DNA of 64,000 bases, from contig CM034238.1 in assembly GCA_019916065.1 (NCBI GenBank), positions 29,127,246 through 29,191,245 on the forward strand, read 5' to 3'. How positions within the stretch are numbered: position 1 is the first letter of the stretch; each line of letters begins with the position of its first letter. The notes under the pieces were generated by a model. It searched no databases, was not told where the DNA came from, and saw nothing but the letters and a program-made list of their open reading frames with translations. Origin of the DNA: Vitellaria paradoxa (lineage: Eukaryota; Streptophyta; Magnoliopsida; Ericales; Sapotaceae). Below are positions 37,901-45,959 of the stretch, piece by piece. The translations under genes and the position numbers were made by a program.

Positions 37901-40900
37901 CAAGAGCACTAGGCAAAAGGGTGTGGGGATCAGAAGAGTTTATCTCATAATTGAAGCCCTCCAAAGAAAATGACTGTTGAGATTTGCTAAGCGAAAGCCT
38001 CTGCCTATAGAGGTGAGTAGTGGCTACTAAATATGAATTCCTGAGGGGAATCGGACCACCAACGAGGCAAGAGGTGCGCATGGCTCAAGTCTTTGGACAA
38101 GGATACAAAAGGCCTGGCCAAATTTTGTTAGACATCTATCTTTTGAAGAAGGCATGGGGGACCGAGTGCATTTTTGGTAGGATCTTTGGATAGAAGAGAG
38201 ATGCTTACGAGGTCAGAATCCAAGAATATTACCATTAGCTTAGAGACAAGAAGGGATGACAGCAGAGCATATGGAGGCCAACAATGGAGTAGTTGGAATG
38301 TGCTTATGACGAATGTTCAAGATTGACAGAAAGGAAGAATTTTTTTAGATTTGTAACAAGCTTACATACCACCAAGGTGGATTACGACAAGGACAAATTA
38401 AGGCGGAAATACTCACAGTCAGGTAAGTTTGAAGTAAGGTCTTGCTATTCAATTTTTGAGGGAAGGATGGGTGAGGGGAGCACTAAATGTGGCTTTTTCT
38501 ATTTAGTTTACAACGCATAAGAAAATCCTCACTATCAACAACCTCATCAGGAGAAATATGTCTCTGGTTAATTGGTGTGGCCTTTGTGAGGGAGGGCGTT
38601 CATGACCATATCTTTGTGCTTTGATCGTAGGCCAGAAAGGGATGGAGTTTAGCATTATTTTGCTTCGAAATGCAATGGATCTTGTCCAACAAGTTCAAGA
38701 AAGTGTTCCAGGAGTGGTGGGGGCAACAATCCATAATAGTTGAAGGAAAGCATGGAGATTAATTCCCTTTTGCTTATGTTAGCTTATCTAGGGATAAAGG
38801 AACATAAGATTCTTTTAGAACGAGGAAACCACACTGTATAGAGTAAAGAGTAATTTTTTGGGGATACTGTACATCTGGATAGAGGAAGGAAAGGAGATGG
38901 CTATTATTTCTTTTTTCACACCTAATTTAAGCATATGAACAACCTTGTTAGAATGTTTAGTTTTGTTTTTTGAGCGCTTAGATTTCTTGTAGTGAGGCAA
39001 CATCCCCTTAATGCCTTTTTAATAAATTTATCTTATCTAACAAAAAAAAAAAAAAAAAAAAACTTCTAAATATATAATTTCATTTGTTGAAATGTTATAT
39101 ATAAAAATCCAACTCATATTAATTTCCAAATCTTCAAGTTATTATTAGTGAGCACTGAGTAGTAATTCTTCATAATCTATGCTATATGAAACCTCATGAG
39201 TTGTGAATTTATAAGGCACCTGTGTTCGTCACTAAACACTTCAATGTAGGTATGGGAGATACATGTTCGATATGTTTAGTTGGATATGCAGCCAACAAAT
39301 ATGTACAAACAATCAATAACACTACATAACTATATATAAGACCTTCGAGTTACACCTAAGATGCTCTATTTTATATTGTAACTACTGTTTTATCTTAAAA
39401 TAATAAAAATATGTTAACCCTAGTTTTCTAGTATGTTTATGATATCGGTATTGATGATAACAAAGCAAATATAATAATCAATGTAATGAATGTTTATGAG
39501 TTATATATTAATTATATGATGGTACGCTAATCTTAGTTAAAGGTTTTTGGAAGGATCTTATCATCTAGGATCTCCAAAGAAGAGTGGAAAATTTTCAAGT
39601 CTCAATCCTTGATTAAGGTGAATCTCAAAAGAGTTGTCAACACCATTAGACAAAACCTTACAAAACACTTTCCAACAAGAAAGTGTCGACACCAAGAGGA
39701 TTTGTGCTAACATCATTAGCAGTGTGCTCCTTCAAACAAGAGGAGTCGACATAATGGCAGAAGGTGTCAACAAAAAGAAAAAATTTGGATTGTTCTGAGG
39801 CAAAAAAGCCTCGGTAGAAGGTTGCTATCACTTATAAGCTGGTATTTGTACTTCTTCAAGGAAGATGGTAAAGAATTGCTGAGGATAGGGTCTTGGGGAT
39901 TGGGTGTAGGTTCATGTTAATCCGAACCACTATAAAAATCGCGGTATTTGATCCCCTCCCCCTCCTTTTCCATACTCTATATTTATTCTTGTTATTGTGA
40001 TTAATTTCTTGAATTTATAATTTATAATTTTCGAATTAAGTGTCATTTCATATTTGCAATTGTAAGAAAAATAATTAAACCCCACTCCCGCCCCTCTTGA
40101 GTTGTCTTCTGTGCCACAAAATATATATTTAAGTAGTAGGAAATATGTCTGCATATAACACCCATATCATAATCCCTTAACATGGATCATAATTCCTCCC
40201 TTAACAAGTGGTTGTCGCACACCTATCTTGTAATGCCTATTTATATGATATCAATTTTGTTTTAACTTTTAGCCACCTAAAAAAGAACAAAAAATGAAGT
40301 TTGAAAACAAAGAAAAACCAAGTGTTAAACAATATAGTTAGAAGAAAAGAAAAACACGTTCGACACTTGGAAGGGTTTTGATCCCATATTTGAGTGATGG
40401 ACGCATTCGTAGTGAAAGGTGTTTCAGCTAAATAAGTAATGCTTGGAGGAGTATCAAGAAAATGTTAACACTTATATGCCTGATCAAAAGTGCCCCTTCC
40501 CAATTTAAAAAGTAGGAAATATATCTACATCTGGCACCCATAACAAAGTTCATTAACATGGGTCATAATTTCTCAAGTGTTCGTTGCATATCTGGCTTGT
40601 GATGCCTGTTTATATGATATCAGTTACGTTTTAACTGCCTAAAAAAGAATAAAAAATAAAGTTCCAAAAAAAGGAAAAATCAAGTGTTAAAAAATAAAGT
40701 TAGAAGAAAAAAAAAAAGTTGGATAATTGGAAGGATGTTGATCCTATATTTGAATGATGAACGCATTCCCATCGAAATGTGTTTCAGCTAAACATGTCAT
40801 GCTTGGAGGAGTATCAAGAAGTTGTTAACACTTGCATGCCTGATCAAAAAGTGTCCCTTCCCAGCACATCATATGACACGGCCACAGCTACTCTGTAGAT

Positions 40901-41449
40901 GAGTGTGAGCTTCTTATTGAAGATAAGATCAACAACAACCAAGGATGGAGCAAAAAATGCCAAGTGAGTGGGACCCAAAAAAATTAACATAGAAGCGGTC
41001 AACTACCTATAATTAAAAATTTTGAACTACAAAAGTTAGTTTGACAATAACCAACGGTAGCAAAACATAACATAGCTATCGAGAAGGAGAAAAAAAAAAT
41101 GGCAGCACAACCTTAACAAGGTTTCTGAATACGGAAGCAGGAAAATAAACATCAAATTGAAAGCTAATTTATCATCCAATACCAAGTTTTACCTCCCGTG
41201 AAGAATTCGACACTTGGAAACGACCTCTTGGTAGACCTCGGAGCAAGAATTGAAGGTCAACGACACGGGCTGTCCACTAAAACCGGTGACAAGGTCTTTA
41301 AGAATATGAATCTCCAGGAAATTATACAAGAGCACCAAGAAAACAAACAAGAACCCCAACAAGTAATGAGAAATCGGTATTCGAGACGCCGCCGTGAGCA
41401 GAAGTTCGTAAGGCGATTCAGAAGCCTCAACAAAGTCGAAGCAATCCAT
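11781..41449 (-). CDS. EMB8/ABHD-type alpha/beta hydrolase, seven exons, C-terminus outside or lost
   Basis: Joined exons: 41193-41449, 30196-30285, 22466-22527, 17056-17150, 14787-14876, 12546-12668, 11781-11862 (799 nt, 266 codons plus one base). Every junction is GT-AG and the phases 2,2,1,0,0,0,1 agree. The protein starts at ATG 41449 and has one hydrophobic segment (about residues 27-49). It then shows the family blocks [14 protein letters not shown] (from 87), [11 protein letters not shown] (exon 3), PGLTSDS (159-165), NHRGLGG (188-194) and the nucleophile elbow GTSIG with Ser233. In the EMB8/ABHD1-3 family these are membrane-associated lipid or ester hydrolases; the plant substrate is unclear. 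A full family member is about 400 residues, so about 140 residues with the catalytic Asp and His are missing here. The exons are intact, so the gene is probably functional. Confidence 0.9.
11863..12545 (-). other. Intron 6 (683 bp) with SINE
   Basis: Shortest intron seen. Apart from the SINE at 12050-12204 it is AT-rich unique-looking sequence. Confidence 0.8.
12050..12204 (-). mobile_element. Au-like SINE
   Basis: On the minus strand it begins gaggGTGAGCCTTGGTGCAAC-like sequence (box A region with TTGGTGCAACGG) and has GGTCATGAGCTC about 40 bp on as a degenerate box B, the tRNA-derived pol III promoter of Au SINEs. It ends in a T-rich tail, also an Au trait. The 13-bp repeat caataatggccac flanks it at 12037-12049 and 12205-12217. 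Length about 155 bp. It lies in the same orientation as the host gene, inside intron 6. Confidence 0.8.
12546..12668 (-). CDS. Hydrolase exon 6, catalytic Ser
   Basis: Acceptor ttctggcag; donor gttctg|GTAATT. 41 codons in phase 0, from [17 protein letters not shown] to GTSIGANVL. The Ser of GTSIG (protein residue 233) is the expected nucleophile of the Ser-Asp-His triad. Confidence 0.92.
12840..12960 (+). repeat. Possible truncated retroposon tail
   Basis: The plus strand ends attaatacattgttttttacttatcaaag. The ttttacttatc(A) ending is shared with LINE termini elsewhere in this window. No clear target duplication, so weak. Confidence 0.3.
13000..14168. other. Intron 5 sequence without recognised element
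   Basis: Part of the 2118-bp intron 12669-14786. Contains a short GT run (about 13010-13023) and a 20-base C run (14063-14082). No exon or transposon domain seen. Confidence 0.5.
14169..14508. mobile_element. Fold-back MITE in intron 5
   Basis: Left arm aggagtaaatcacactttac and the reverse complement of the right arm (agggtaaattacactttgc) match over about 55 bp, including tttagggcc at the inner end of both. The centre is non-coding, with an A/T-rich loop. The gggtaaattacacttt end type is common among plant MITEs. No clear target duplication was found. Confidence 0.65.
14787..14876 (-). CDS. Hydrolase exon 5
   Basis: Acceptor ttttgcag; donor attact|GTAAGT, a perfect plant donor. 30 codons in phase 0: [20 protein letters not shown] then [10 protein letters not shown]. 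The NHRGLGG block is a family hallmark between the PGLTSDS and GTSIG motifs. Confidence 0.92.
15074..15821. repeat. 374-bp tandem duplication in intron 4
   Basis: 15074-15447 and 15448-15821 are direct, adjacent copies starting gggctctatgaatgg. I count only a handful of differences (for example gacataaag/gagataaag and gttctgtag/gctctgtag), so the duplication is recent. Each copy contains the same 60-70 codon open frame, which has no family resemblance and looks fortuitous. Confidence 0.9.
15822..17055. other. Rest of intron 4, unclassified
   Basis: Relatively C-rich on the plus strand, with a C/A run near 16440-16468. It may be old LTR or leader debris but no domain or paired repeat was recognised. 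Confidence 0.4.
17056..17150 (-). CDS. Hydrolase exon 4
   Basis: Acceptor gtttcag; donor tctgct|GTAAGT. Enters in phase 1 and leaves in phase 0. Encodes [16 protein letters not shown] then [15 protein letters not shown]. The PGLTSDS turn is where the family places its oxyanion hole. Confidence 0.92.
17285..17449 (-). repeat. 3' LTR of intron-3 copia
   Basis: Shares taccgaatggcttgacactc and tacatgaatgtacatt with the right LTR, but with many substitutions and length changes. Edges within a few bases. Confidence 0.75.
17507..19904 (-). pseudogene. copia pol remnant
   Basis: From right to left in the coding sense: pre-integrase region 19524-19904 ([14 protein letters not shown]), integrase traces around 18900-19500, reverse transcriptase pieces at 18590-18799 ([15 protein letters not shown]) and 17835-18143 ([20 protein letters not shown]), and RNase H at 17507-17779 ([20 protein letters not shown]). 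The RT active site reads IIDDD rather than YVDD and frames are broken throughout. Confidence 0.85.
20590..20766 (-). repeat. 5' LTR of intron-3 copia
   Basis: Starts, on the plus strand, at tgtaaagatataag beside the primer site and ends near gtacattaata. The canonical TG of the minus strand appears as TA here. Confidence 0.72.
21190..21680 (+). pseudogene. LINE zf-RVT fragment
   Basis: 21204-21425 encodes [20 protein letters not shown], then [20 protein letters not shown] and NQCSFYK. After a stop the frame reads [11 protein letters not shown]. This is the zinc-binding tail of a plant L1 ORF2, with the second Cys changed to Tyr. It is opposite in strand to the host gene and to the other L1 copies. 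No target duplication seen. Confidence 0.75.
22170..22400. repeat. Imperfect ~75-bp direct repeats in intron 3
   Basis: tgatgaataataat... aaggtatttactctt and ataggcta... motifs recur two to three times in direct order. Non-coding. Confidence 0.5.
22466..22527 (-). CDS. Hydrolase exon 3
   Basis: Acceptor ctctggccag; donor ttttgatg|GTAAAT. Only 62 bp. Encodes [20 protein letters not shown] between split codons for Arg116 and Gly137. Matches the [11 protein letters not shown] block of the family. Confidence 0.9.
22909..22945. repeat. (CT)n microsatellite
   Basis: Uninterrupted CT run of about 18 units in intron 2, followed by catacacacaac. Confidence 0.95.
23150..25963 (-). pseudogene. LINE A ORF2: reverse transcriptase and zf-RVT
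   Basis: 25963-25337 covers the linker and RT start ([20 protein letters not shown] ... [16 protein letters not shown]). A stop at about 25334 is followed by 25324-24308 with [51 protein letters not shown] and FADDSIIF, the catalytic Asp pair. The usual LRQGDPLSP is [10 protein letters not shown] here. The tail (24262-24044 and 23992-23636) carries [19 protein letters not shown] and the zf-RVT start. The conserved CPLC...HLLLHC block near 23470-23550 is interrupted by a stop. Confidence 0.9.
26003..26792 (-). pseudogene. LINE A ORF2: endonuclease domain
   Basis: Apurinic-type endonuclease in three frames. 26792-26427 has [16 protein letters not shown] and VVCLQETKL (metal-binding Glu). 26562-26335 has [14 protein letters not shown]. 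26395-26003 has GGDFNMV and the ISDHFPIML end with the catalytic Asp-His pair. Two frameshifts separate them. It nicks target DNA for target-primed reverse transcription in intact elements. Confidence 0.88.
26945..27486 (-). pseudogene. LINE A ORF1 C-terminal remnant
   Basis: 26945-27151 encodes [20 protein letters not shown] and [20 protein letters not shown]. The same text with few changes is in copy B at 34885-35091. The upstream part to the 5' truncation point is shifted in frame. Nucleic-acid-binding ORF1 protein by position. Confidence 0.75.
27501..28121. other. Intron 2 spacer
   Basis: AT-rich with a T run near 27627-27647. No element or exon recognised. Confidence 0.45.
28122..29742. 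mobile_element. Inverted-repeat DNA element, non-autonomous
   Basis: Left end gggtaattgcttttgtgcc and reverse complement of the right end gggataattgcttttatat match over about 75 bp. Both arms continue through a ccctaaactttgaaaagctac-like segment (right arm: ccctgaacttcaaaaagctac). The 1.6-kb interior has no recognisable transposase. It carries a small LINE-like insertion at 29487-29581. Target duplication not resolved. Confidence 0.65.
29487..29581 (-). mobile_element. Very short truncated LINE-like insertion
   Basis: A T run then gtttataagtaaataaattt on the plus strand resembles the 3' end of the L1 copies read on the minus strand. It is flanked by aggtagctttttaaa (29472-29486) and aggtagctctttaaa (29582-29596), a 15-bp duplication with one mismatch. 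Only about 95 bp, so a severe 5' truncation. Confidence 0.62.
29743..30195. other. Intron 2 next to exon 2
   Basis: AT-rich, with an A run at about 29849-29875. No element recognised. Exon 2 donor is at 30194-30195. Confidence 0.45.
30196..30285 (-). CDS. Hydrolase exon 2
   Basis: Acceptor tttgctgcag; donor tatagaag|GTAATA. 90 bp, phase 2 in and out. Encodes [20 protein letters not shown] and GWCPIFSYR between split Arg codons. The [10 protein letters not shown] block is highly conserved in the family. Skipping it would keep the frame. Confidence 0.92.
30491..31420. mobile_element. Harbinger/Tourist-like MITE in intron 1
   Basis: Perfect 15-bp inverted ends: ggggccgattggatg at 30491-30505 and its complement at 31406-31420. 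The 3-bp duplication taa lies on both sides (30488-30490 and 31421-31423). GGGGCC...TTGG-like ends with TWA duplications are typical of PIF/Harbinger MITEs. The 930-bp interior is AT-rich and non-coding. It ends 205 bp from exon 2. Confidence 0.82.
32148..34760 (-). pseudogene. LINE B ORF2 without endonuclease
   Basis: 34514-33495 encodes a long open RT segment: [74 protein letters not shown] and [10 protein letters not shown], so the catalytic motifs are intact here. 33486-33250 and 33253-33008 carry the [12 protein letters not shown] stretch. 32768-32349 has the zf-RVT domain with [18 protein letters not shown] complete. The frame is broken at about 34520, at 33250 and by the tandem duplication. 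Confidence 0.9.
32861..33008. repeat. Perfect 74-bp tandem duplication in LINE B
   Basis: 32861-32934 and 32935-33008 are identical, starting tagcttctttgttagcagc. Copy A has one unit. 74 is not a multiple of three, so it shifts the frame. Confidence 0.93.
34885..36900 (-). pseudogene. LINE B ORF1
   Basis: Reading from 36900: a start region [16 protein letters not shown], then [37 protein letters not shown] (36569-36336), and 36221-35790 with a DUF4283-like block ([40 protein letters not shown]). It ends with 35264-34885. Plant L1 ORF1 proteins bind the element RNA. Several stops and shifts. Confidence 0.78.
39061..40134. other. Intron 1 spacer with gtcgacac repeats
   Basis: AT-rich. The motif gtcgaca/gtcaaca recurs between 39630 and 39770. 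No coding or paired structure recognised. Confidence 0.4.
40135..40870. repeat. 376-bp diverged tandem duplication in intron 1
   Basis: agtaggaaatat starts copies at 40135 and 40511. Both contain tgcctatttatatgatatca or its close variant, aagtgttaaa, acgcattc and gcttggaggagtatcaagaa in the same order. Divergence is clearly higher than in the 15-kb duplication, with several indels. Confidence 0.85.
41193..41449 (-). CDS. Hydrolase exon 1 with start codon
   Basis: ATG at 41449, chosen because it opens the frame that joins exon 2 in phase; donor cacgggag|GTAAAA. Encodes 85 residues plus two bases. A hydrophobic run ([20 protein letters not shown], about residues 27-46) suggests membrane anchoring. 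The end KCRILHGR flows into YLATPW of exon 2. Confidence 0.88.
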
Positions 41450-41620
41450 GGACTAGCGACGAATTCGTAATCTGAGAACCCTAGGCTGTCTGGCAAGTGT
41501 TTGTAGATGTACATATATAGTGAGGACACGAAAAGGCTAACAGAAACGAAGACCGAGAATGCGACGCTAATGGGAACCAGAGCCCAGGTGGCGACTACAG
41601 ATAAGATACTCTGCCGTTAG

Positions 41621-41630
41621 ATATATATGC
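41621..41630 (-). promoter_or_regulatory. Candidate TATA region of hydrolase gene
   Basis: atatatat (minus strand catatatatc) about 175 bp upstream of the start codon. Position fits a promoter with a 5' UTR of roughly 140 bp, but no transcript evidence is available. Confidence 0.3.
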
Positions 41631-41698
41631 CAGAGCGCGTGAGCGCTTGTAATATTTTTCCGTTGTTCCAGCGCGCTGGCCGCTCCAAGTGTTGTTTC

Positions 41699-41853
41699 GG
41701 GCCCGTTTGGTCACACCAAATTTCATCAAAAATTATTAATTTTAACTAATTTTTATACTCTTCTTCAATTAAAATTTTTCACCTACTACTTTTATTTCAC
41801 ATCTTTTCACTTTTATTATACTTTTTCCTCCACTTTTTATCTATCAAATGGGC
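41699..41853. mobile_element. Small MITE upstream of hydrolase gene
   Basis: Left end gggcccgtttggt and right end atcaaatgggc form an imperfect inverted repeat, with an AT-rich 155-bp body. GGGCCCGTTTGGT is a familiar plant MITE end. Target duplication not clear. It lies about 250 bp upstream of the start codon. Confidence 0.5.
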
Positions 41854-43178
41854 ATTTAGTTCAAGGCCAGGATGGTATTTTATTTATTATTTTTTTTTTA
41901 CTTTGATGTTAAAAGAACATATTAAAAGAGAGATATTAATATTTTTAAGTGTGTTAATTTAAATAACTTTTTTTGAAGTTTCGAAAATACTGTTCTAAAT
42001 AGTATTCTTAATTTTGAATAAAATTATAGTTATTTCAAATAGTAATTTTTTTCTTTTTAATCTTTCTCAAGACAATTAAATTTAAGATGATAGGTTTTTT
42101 TATTTTTTTTTAATCTTTCTCAAGACAATTAGATTTAAGACGCTAGGGTCAAGCATCTCGCAATCAACTACACTATATAGTGTCATGCCAACCCCCCATT
42201 TGACAAAATGATGTCCTTAAATCATTTTTCATCTAAAATAAAATATCATTAATTGCAGAGTTTCATTTAAGATAACAAGTTTATCTTTGGATAGATGTGA
42301 CTATGGGGTATCAATAATGTCACAACCAGGCCTGTGCAAGGCATGAGAAAATGCGTGCGTAAGCCATTCAATTACGAGTGAAGCATCCATGATCACCCAA
42401 ATATGTGAAATGGGTGAAAAATGTATTTTTTTTTTTTAAAAAAGGTCATATCATAAAGGTATAGAGTCGCCACGCAGCACTCTCAAAATAGATGTGTCAA
42501 GAAACTCAGGTTTTACTCCTTGATTCAAAGCTTTTTTTTTATTTATGTATTTGAAAATATGATAAAGGCCATATTTTAGTAACTTTTAGCTGATATGTGC
42601 AATTAGAGAAATGGCTCTAGGGGTTCGATTGTGTATGAAAACCATCATGCCAAGATGCTTAAGAATATCTAGAGTCCCTTTCCGATCTTCGCAATCTCAA
42701 TCTCACGATAATTATTTAGTTTTACAATAATCAACATATTACAATCCTTAAATGTAATGAATAATGCATGATATGTGAAATATGAGGCGACCAAGCCTTG
42801 TAGGGCTACTTATGTATCTCGTAAAGAAGGACGGAAACAGGATAGCCGAAGGTCGTGTGTGTAAGTGTAATGTATATTATTGGGTTTTCTATACTAGTTT
42901 GGATTCTATATATAATATTAAACACTACTTCATATGTGATTCCGTTGGGATGCTCAATAAAAGGTGGTCTCCGTTGGGAATGAATGATATGCAACTCTAC
43001 TAGGAAAAACAATGGTAAATGAAGATTGTACATAGGATAAAATGAATGAGTGATGTGATAAATGATGTGTCATGATAGATGGTGTGGTGATCAGACCTGG
43101 GATGCACCTAAATTGCCTAGTACCCTGTGAAAAGATTAGGTCGACGTAGTTCAAACCTGTAGTGGTCTTAACTATACT
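41854..43178. other. Non-coding repeat debris upstream of hydrolase
   Basis: Contains a 53-bp direct repeat of aatctttctcaagacaatta (about 42059 and 42112) and agagtcgccacgcag (about 42465), a phrase common in long gypsy LTRs. No gene seen. The right part (43000-43178) is the interrupted target of the gypsy element. Confidence 0.4.
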
Positions 43179-43183
43179 TATGT

Positions 43184-43893
43184 TGATGCAAACCCTAAAG
43201 GACGAACCCTAGAATCCACAATCAAAATTGGAATACTTGCCCCAAGAAAGTTAAAACCAGATTAAGAACCCTAACCCAATGATTGCTGGAATTAAAGACT
43301 GAAGGTATAAGGTTTGAACGCCACAAAGATGAAATCTTTGATAAGTTCTGAAAGTTCAATGAAGAACTGAAAAGTAAGTTTTATTTATCTCATATAATAT
43401 AAAAACCAATCTGCCTATAAAAGATACTTTCATGCTATATATAACTTACATAAAGAAACCCTAATTTAATTAACCCTAATTTAACTCTAGTTTAATCAAA
43501 GTCTAAAACTAGGCATGGGTTTAGGTTAATTAATGTTTGGCCCATTTCAAATGAAACATAAATACAAATAATTTAAACAAAGCCTATGTCATACATTTAA
43601 TGAAGCCCACTCTCGTTGAAGCTCAATCTGCATAAGCCTTGTATATCCACTCCCATGTCACATACTAAACGACTCTATCTCTTGCTTAGATCACATGGAT
43701 TAAGGTTTGATCTTCCTTTAAGCCTAACTTTATACTTGACGCCATCTTAGAAGAATTCCTTGAAGCTTACTCAGCCCAAATATCATGAATCAACCCATTT
43801 AATACCTTTTTGATCCTCTTAGCAACAACCCTTACAATTAGTCCAACCGATACATACAATGGATCTTTCGATGTTGCTTGTTGATTCTCATCA
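43184..43893 (-). repeat. 3' LTR of gypsy element
   Basis: Shares aaccctaaagga, acccaatgattg and gatgttgcttgttgattctc with the right LTR, about 50 bp shorter owing to a gap near 43850. Divergence is high, implying an old insertion. Confidence 0.85.
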
Positions 43894-43959
43894 TTCCTGT
43901 TCTCCTCAAAAGGATTCAGCCTCGAATCAGCACCTATATCAAAAGGAGAAATATCAAAA

Positions 43960-45065
43960 ATGTTAAATGTAGCACTAACCTTGTACTCACCTAGAAGATC
44001 CAATTTATATGCATTATCATTTATCCATTCAAGGACTTGGAATAAACCATTCCTTCTAGGTTGTAACTTTTTTTTTGAAAGGTGCCTCGAGGTTGCAACT
44101 TAGACCACCTTTGGGCTGGAAATCTTTTCTTTTGCATTTGTACCCAAACCTAGTCACTAAGTTCAAAGATAACACACTTGCGGCCTTTGTTGGCTTTAGA
44201 TGCATATTGTTTATTTTTCTTTTCTATGTGCTGTTGTTCATTCTGATGGAGTTTCTTCACCATTTTAGCTTTCTTCTTTCCATCAAGACTAGCCTTTGCA
44301 TCAAGAGGTAAAGGCAACAAATCTAAAGGAATTAGTGGATTAGACCTATAAACAATTTCAAATGGTGAATGATCAGTAGTATAATGCACACTCCTATTAT
44401 ATAAAAACTCAATAAAAGGCAAACATGCCTCCTAATTTTTCAAGTTCTTTTGAATGACAATACTCAACAACGTAGTTAAGGTCCCATTCACTACTTCTCT
44501 TTGTCCATCTGCTTGTGGATGACAAGTAGTCAAAAATAACAATTTAGTTCCCAAATTTCCCCACAACACCTTCCAAAAGTAACTAAGGAACTTAACATCT
44601 TGATTTAAAACAATACTCCTAGGAACACCATGGAGTCATACTATCTCTTTAAAGAATAAATTAGCAATATCGGTTGTATCATTGGCATTATGACGGGATA
44701 TGAAATGTGCCATCTTAGAAAACCAATCTATAACTACAAAAATTGAATCTCTACTCTTTTTTATCCTAGGTAAACCTAAAATAAAGTCCATAGAAATGTT
44801 TACCTAAGGTTTACCAGGTATAAGCAAAAGAAGCATAAAACCCATATGATAAGACTTTAGATTTTGCTTGCTTACACGTGATTCAACAGTCGCACACCCT
44901 TTCCACATCATGTTTCATCTTAGGCCAAAAGAAATGTTCATGCAAAAATAGCCCATCAAACCTCCCCCCATGTGCTTCATGCATAAGCAGCTCATGTATG
45001 GACCTATTAGGTACACAAAATGTGTTCTCTCTAAACAAGTATCCATTAAGCCTATAAAATTCCAA
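43960..45065 (-). pseudogene. gypsy integrase remnant
   Basis: 45065-44883 has the H2C2 zinc region (HELLMHEAHGG ... HEHFFWPKMKHDV). 44422-44150 has the C-terminal block FIEFLYNRSVHYTTDHSPFE and LIPLDLLPLPL. 44003-43767 overlaps the LTR start. The DDE core between them is broken by stops. Confidence 0.8.
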
Positions 45066-45239
45066 AGGCTATCTTCTCATTTGTCTCATATACACTAGCA
45101 AAGTCATTATCATTGGCATATAGGTCCTTAATATACTCAAAACCCAATAACCTTGCTTCTATATAGAGCATCAGCCACAATATTTTTCGTTACCTTGCTT
45201 ATACTTGATAACATATGGAAAGGTCTCAATGAATTCTAT

Positions 45240-45924
45240 CTAGTTTTTTTTTTTTTGGTAGTTAGTATGTCTTCTATTTAACTTACCTTGTCTTTTTAAG
45301 TGCTTCAAGGACTTGTGGTATGTATGGATCATGAATTCTTTCGGCCACAGGTAATATTTTAGGCCACAAGTAATGTTGCCAAGTCTCCAATGTTCTAACC
45401 AACGCATAAAACTCCTTGTCATATGTTGGGTAGTTCAAGGTTGCCCTCGATTAGCTTTTTACTAAAATAGGCTATTGGTTGCTTCTCATTTATCAAACCA
45501 GCTCCAATACCTATTCTTGAGGCATCACATTCAATCTTAAATGTTTTAGAAAAGTTAAGCAATGCTAGCAAATGTGTAAAGCATAACTTTTCTTTAATCA
45601 AATTAAACACATGCTCTTGCTCAGTATCACATTTAAAACAAATAGATTTTTTAACAACTGCAGTGAGTGGTGGGACTAAGGCACTGAAATCCTTAATAAA
45701 ACGTCTATAAAAACTATCCAAACCATGAAAACTCCTTACCTCATAAACTGATTCAGACATTGGCCATTCTTTGATAGCCTTCACATTTTCTTCATCCACC
45801 TCAATGCCTTTTGCACTCACAACAAAACCAAGAAACGTGATTTTATCAATGCAAAAAGTATATTCTTTTTAAGTTGGCATACAATTTTTCTTTTCTTAAA
45901 ATATCAAGCACACAACACAAATGG
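45240..45924 (-). pseudogene. gypsy RT end and RNase H
   Basis: Immediately left of the inserted element the minus strand reads NHLCCVLDILRKEKLYANLK, which continues the RT after DEHI at the other side. 45820-45419 then has SAKGIEVDEENVKAIKEWP, FYRRFIKDFSALVPPLT and FKIECDASRIGIGAGL, the RNase H start with its Asp. Confidence 0.87.
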
Positions 45925-45959
45925 TTAAAGGCTATCTGGTAACACTACCATTTTTCTAT

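Larger units (their letters stand above)
31438..39060 (+). mobile_element. Old plus-strand LINE, split by LINE copy B
   Basis: Two parts, 31438-32031 and 36929-39060, read together once copy B and one duplication are removed. The left part encodes [19 protein letters not shown]. The right part keeps RT traces: [20 protein letters not shown], a QGDPLSP-equivalent at about 37550 and a decayed FADDS (LFDNDS) near 37680, then zf-RVT traces to about 38620. It ends aataaatttatcttatctaac plus an A run (39042-39060). Stops are frequent, so it is the older of the nested pair. Opposite strand to the host gene. No target duplication recognised and the 5' end is truncated. Confidence 0.82.

Noticed and set aside
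41198..41470. Plus-strand 90-codon frame opposite hydrolase exon 1
   Set aside because: Exactly antisense to exon 1, whose minus-strand translation joins the conserved exon 2 in phase.
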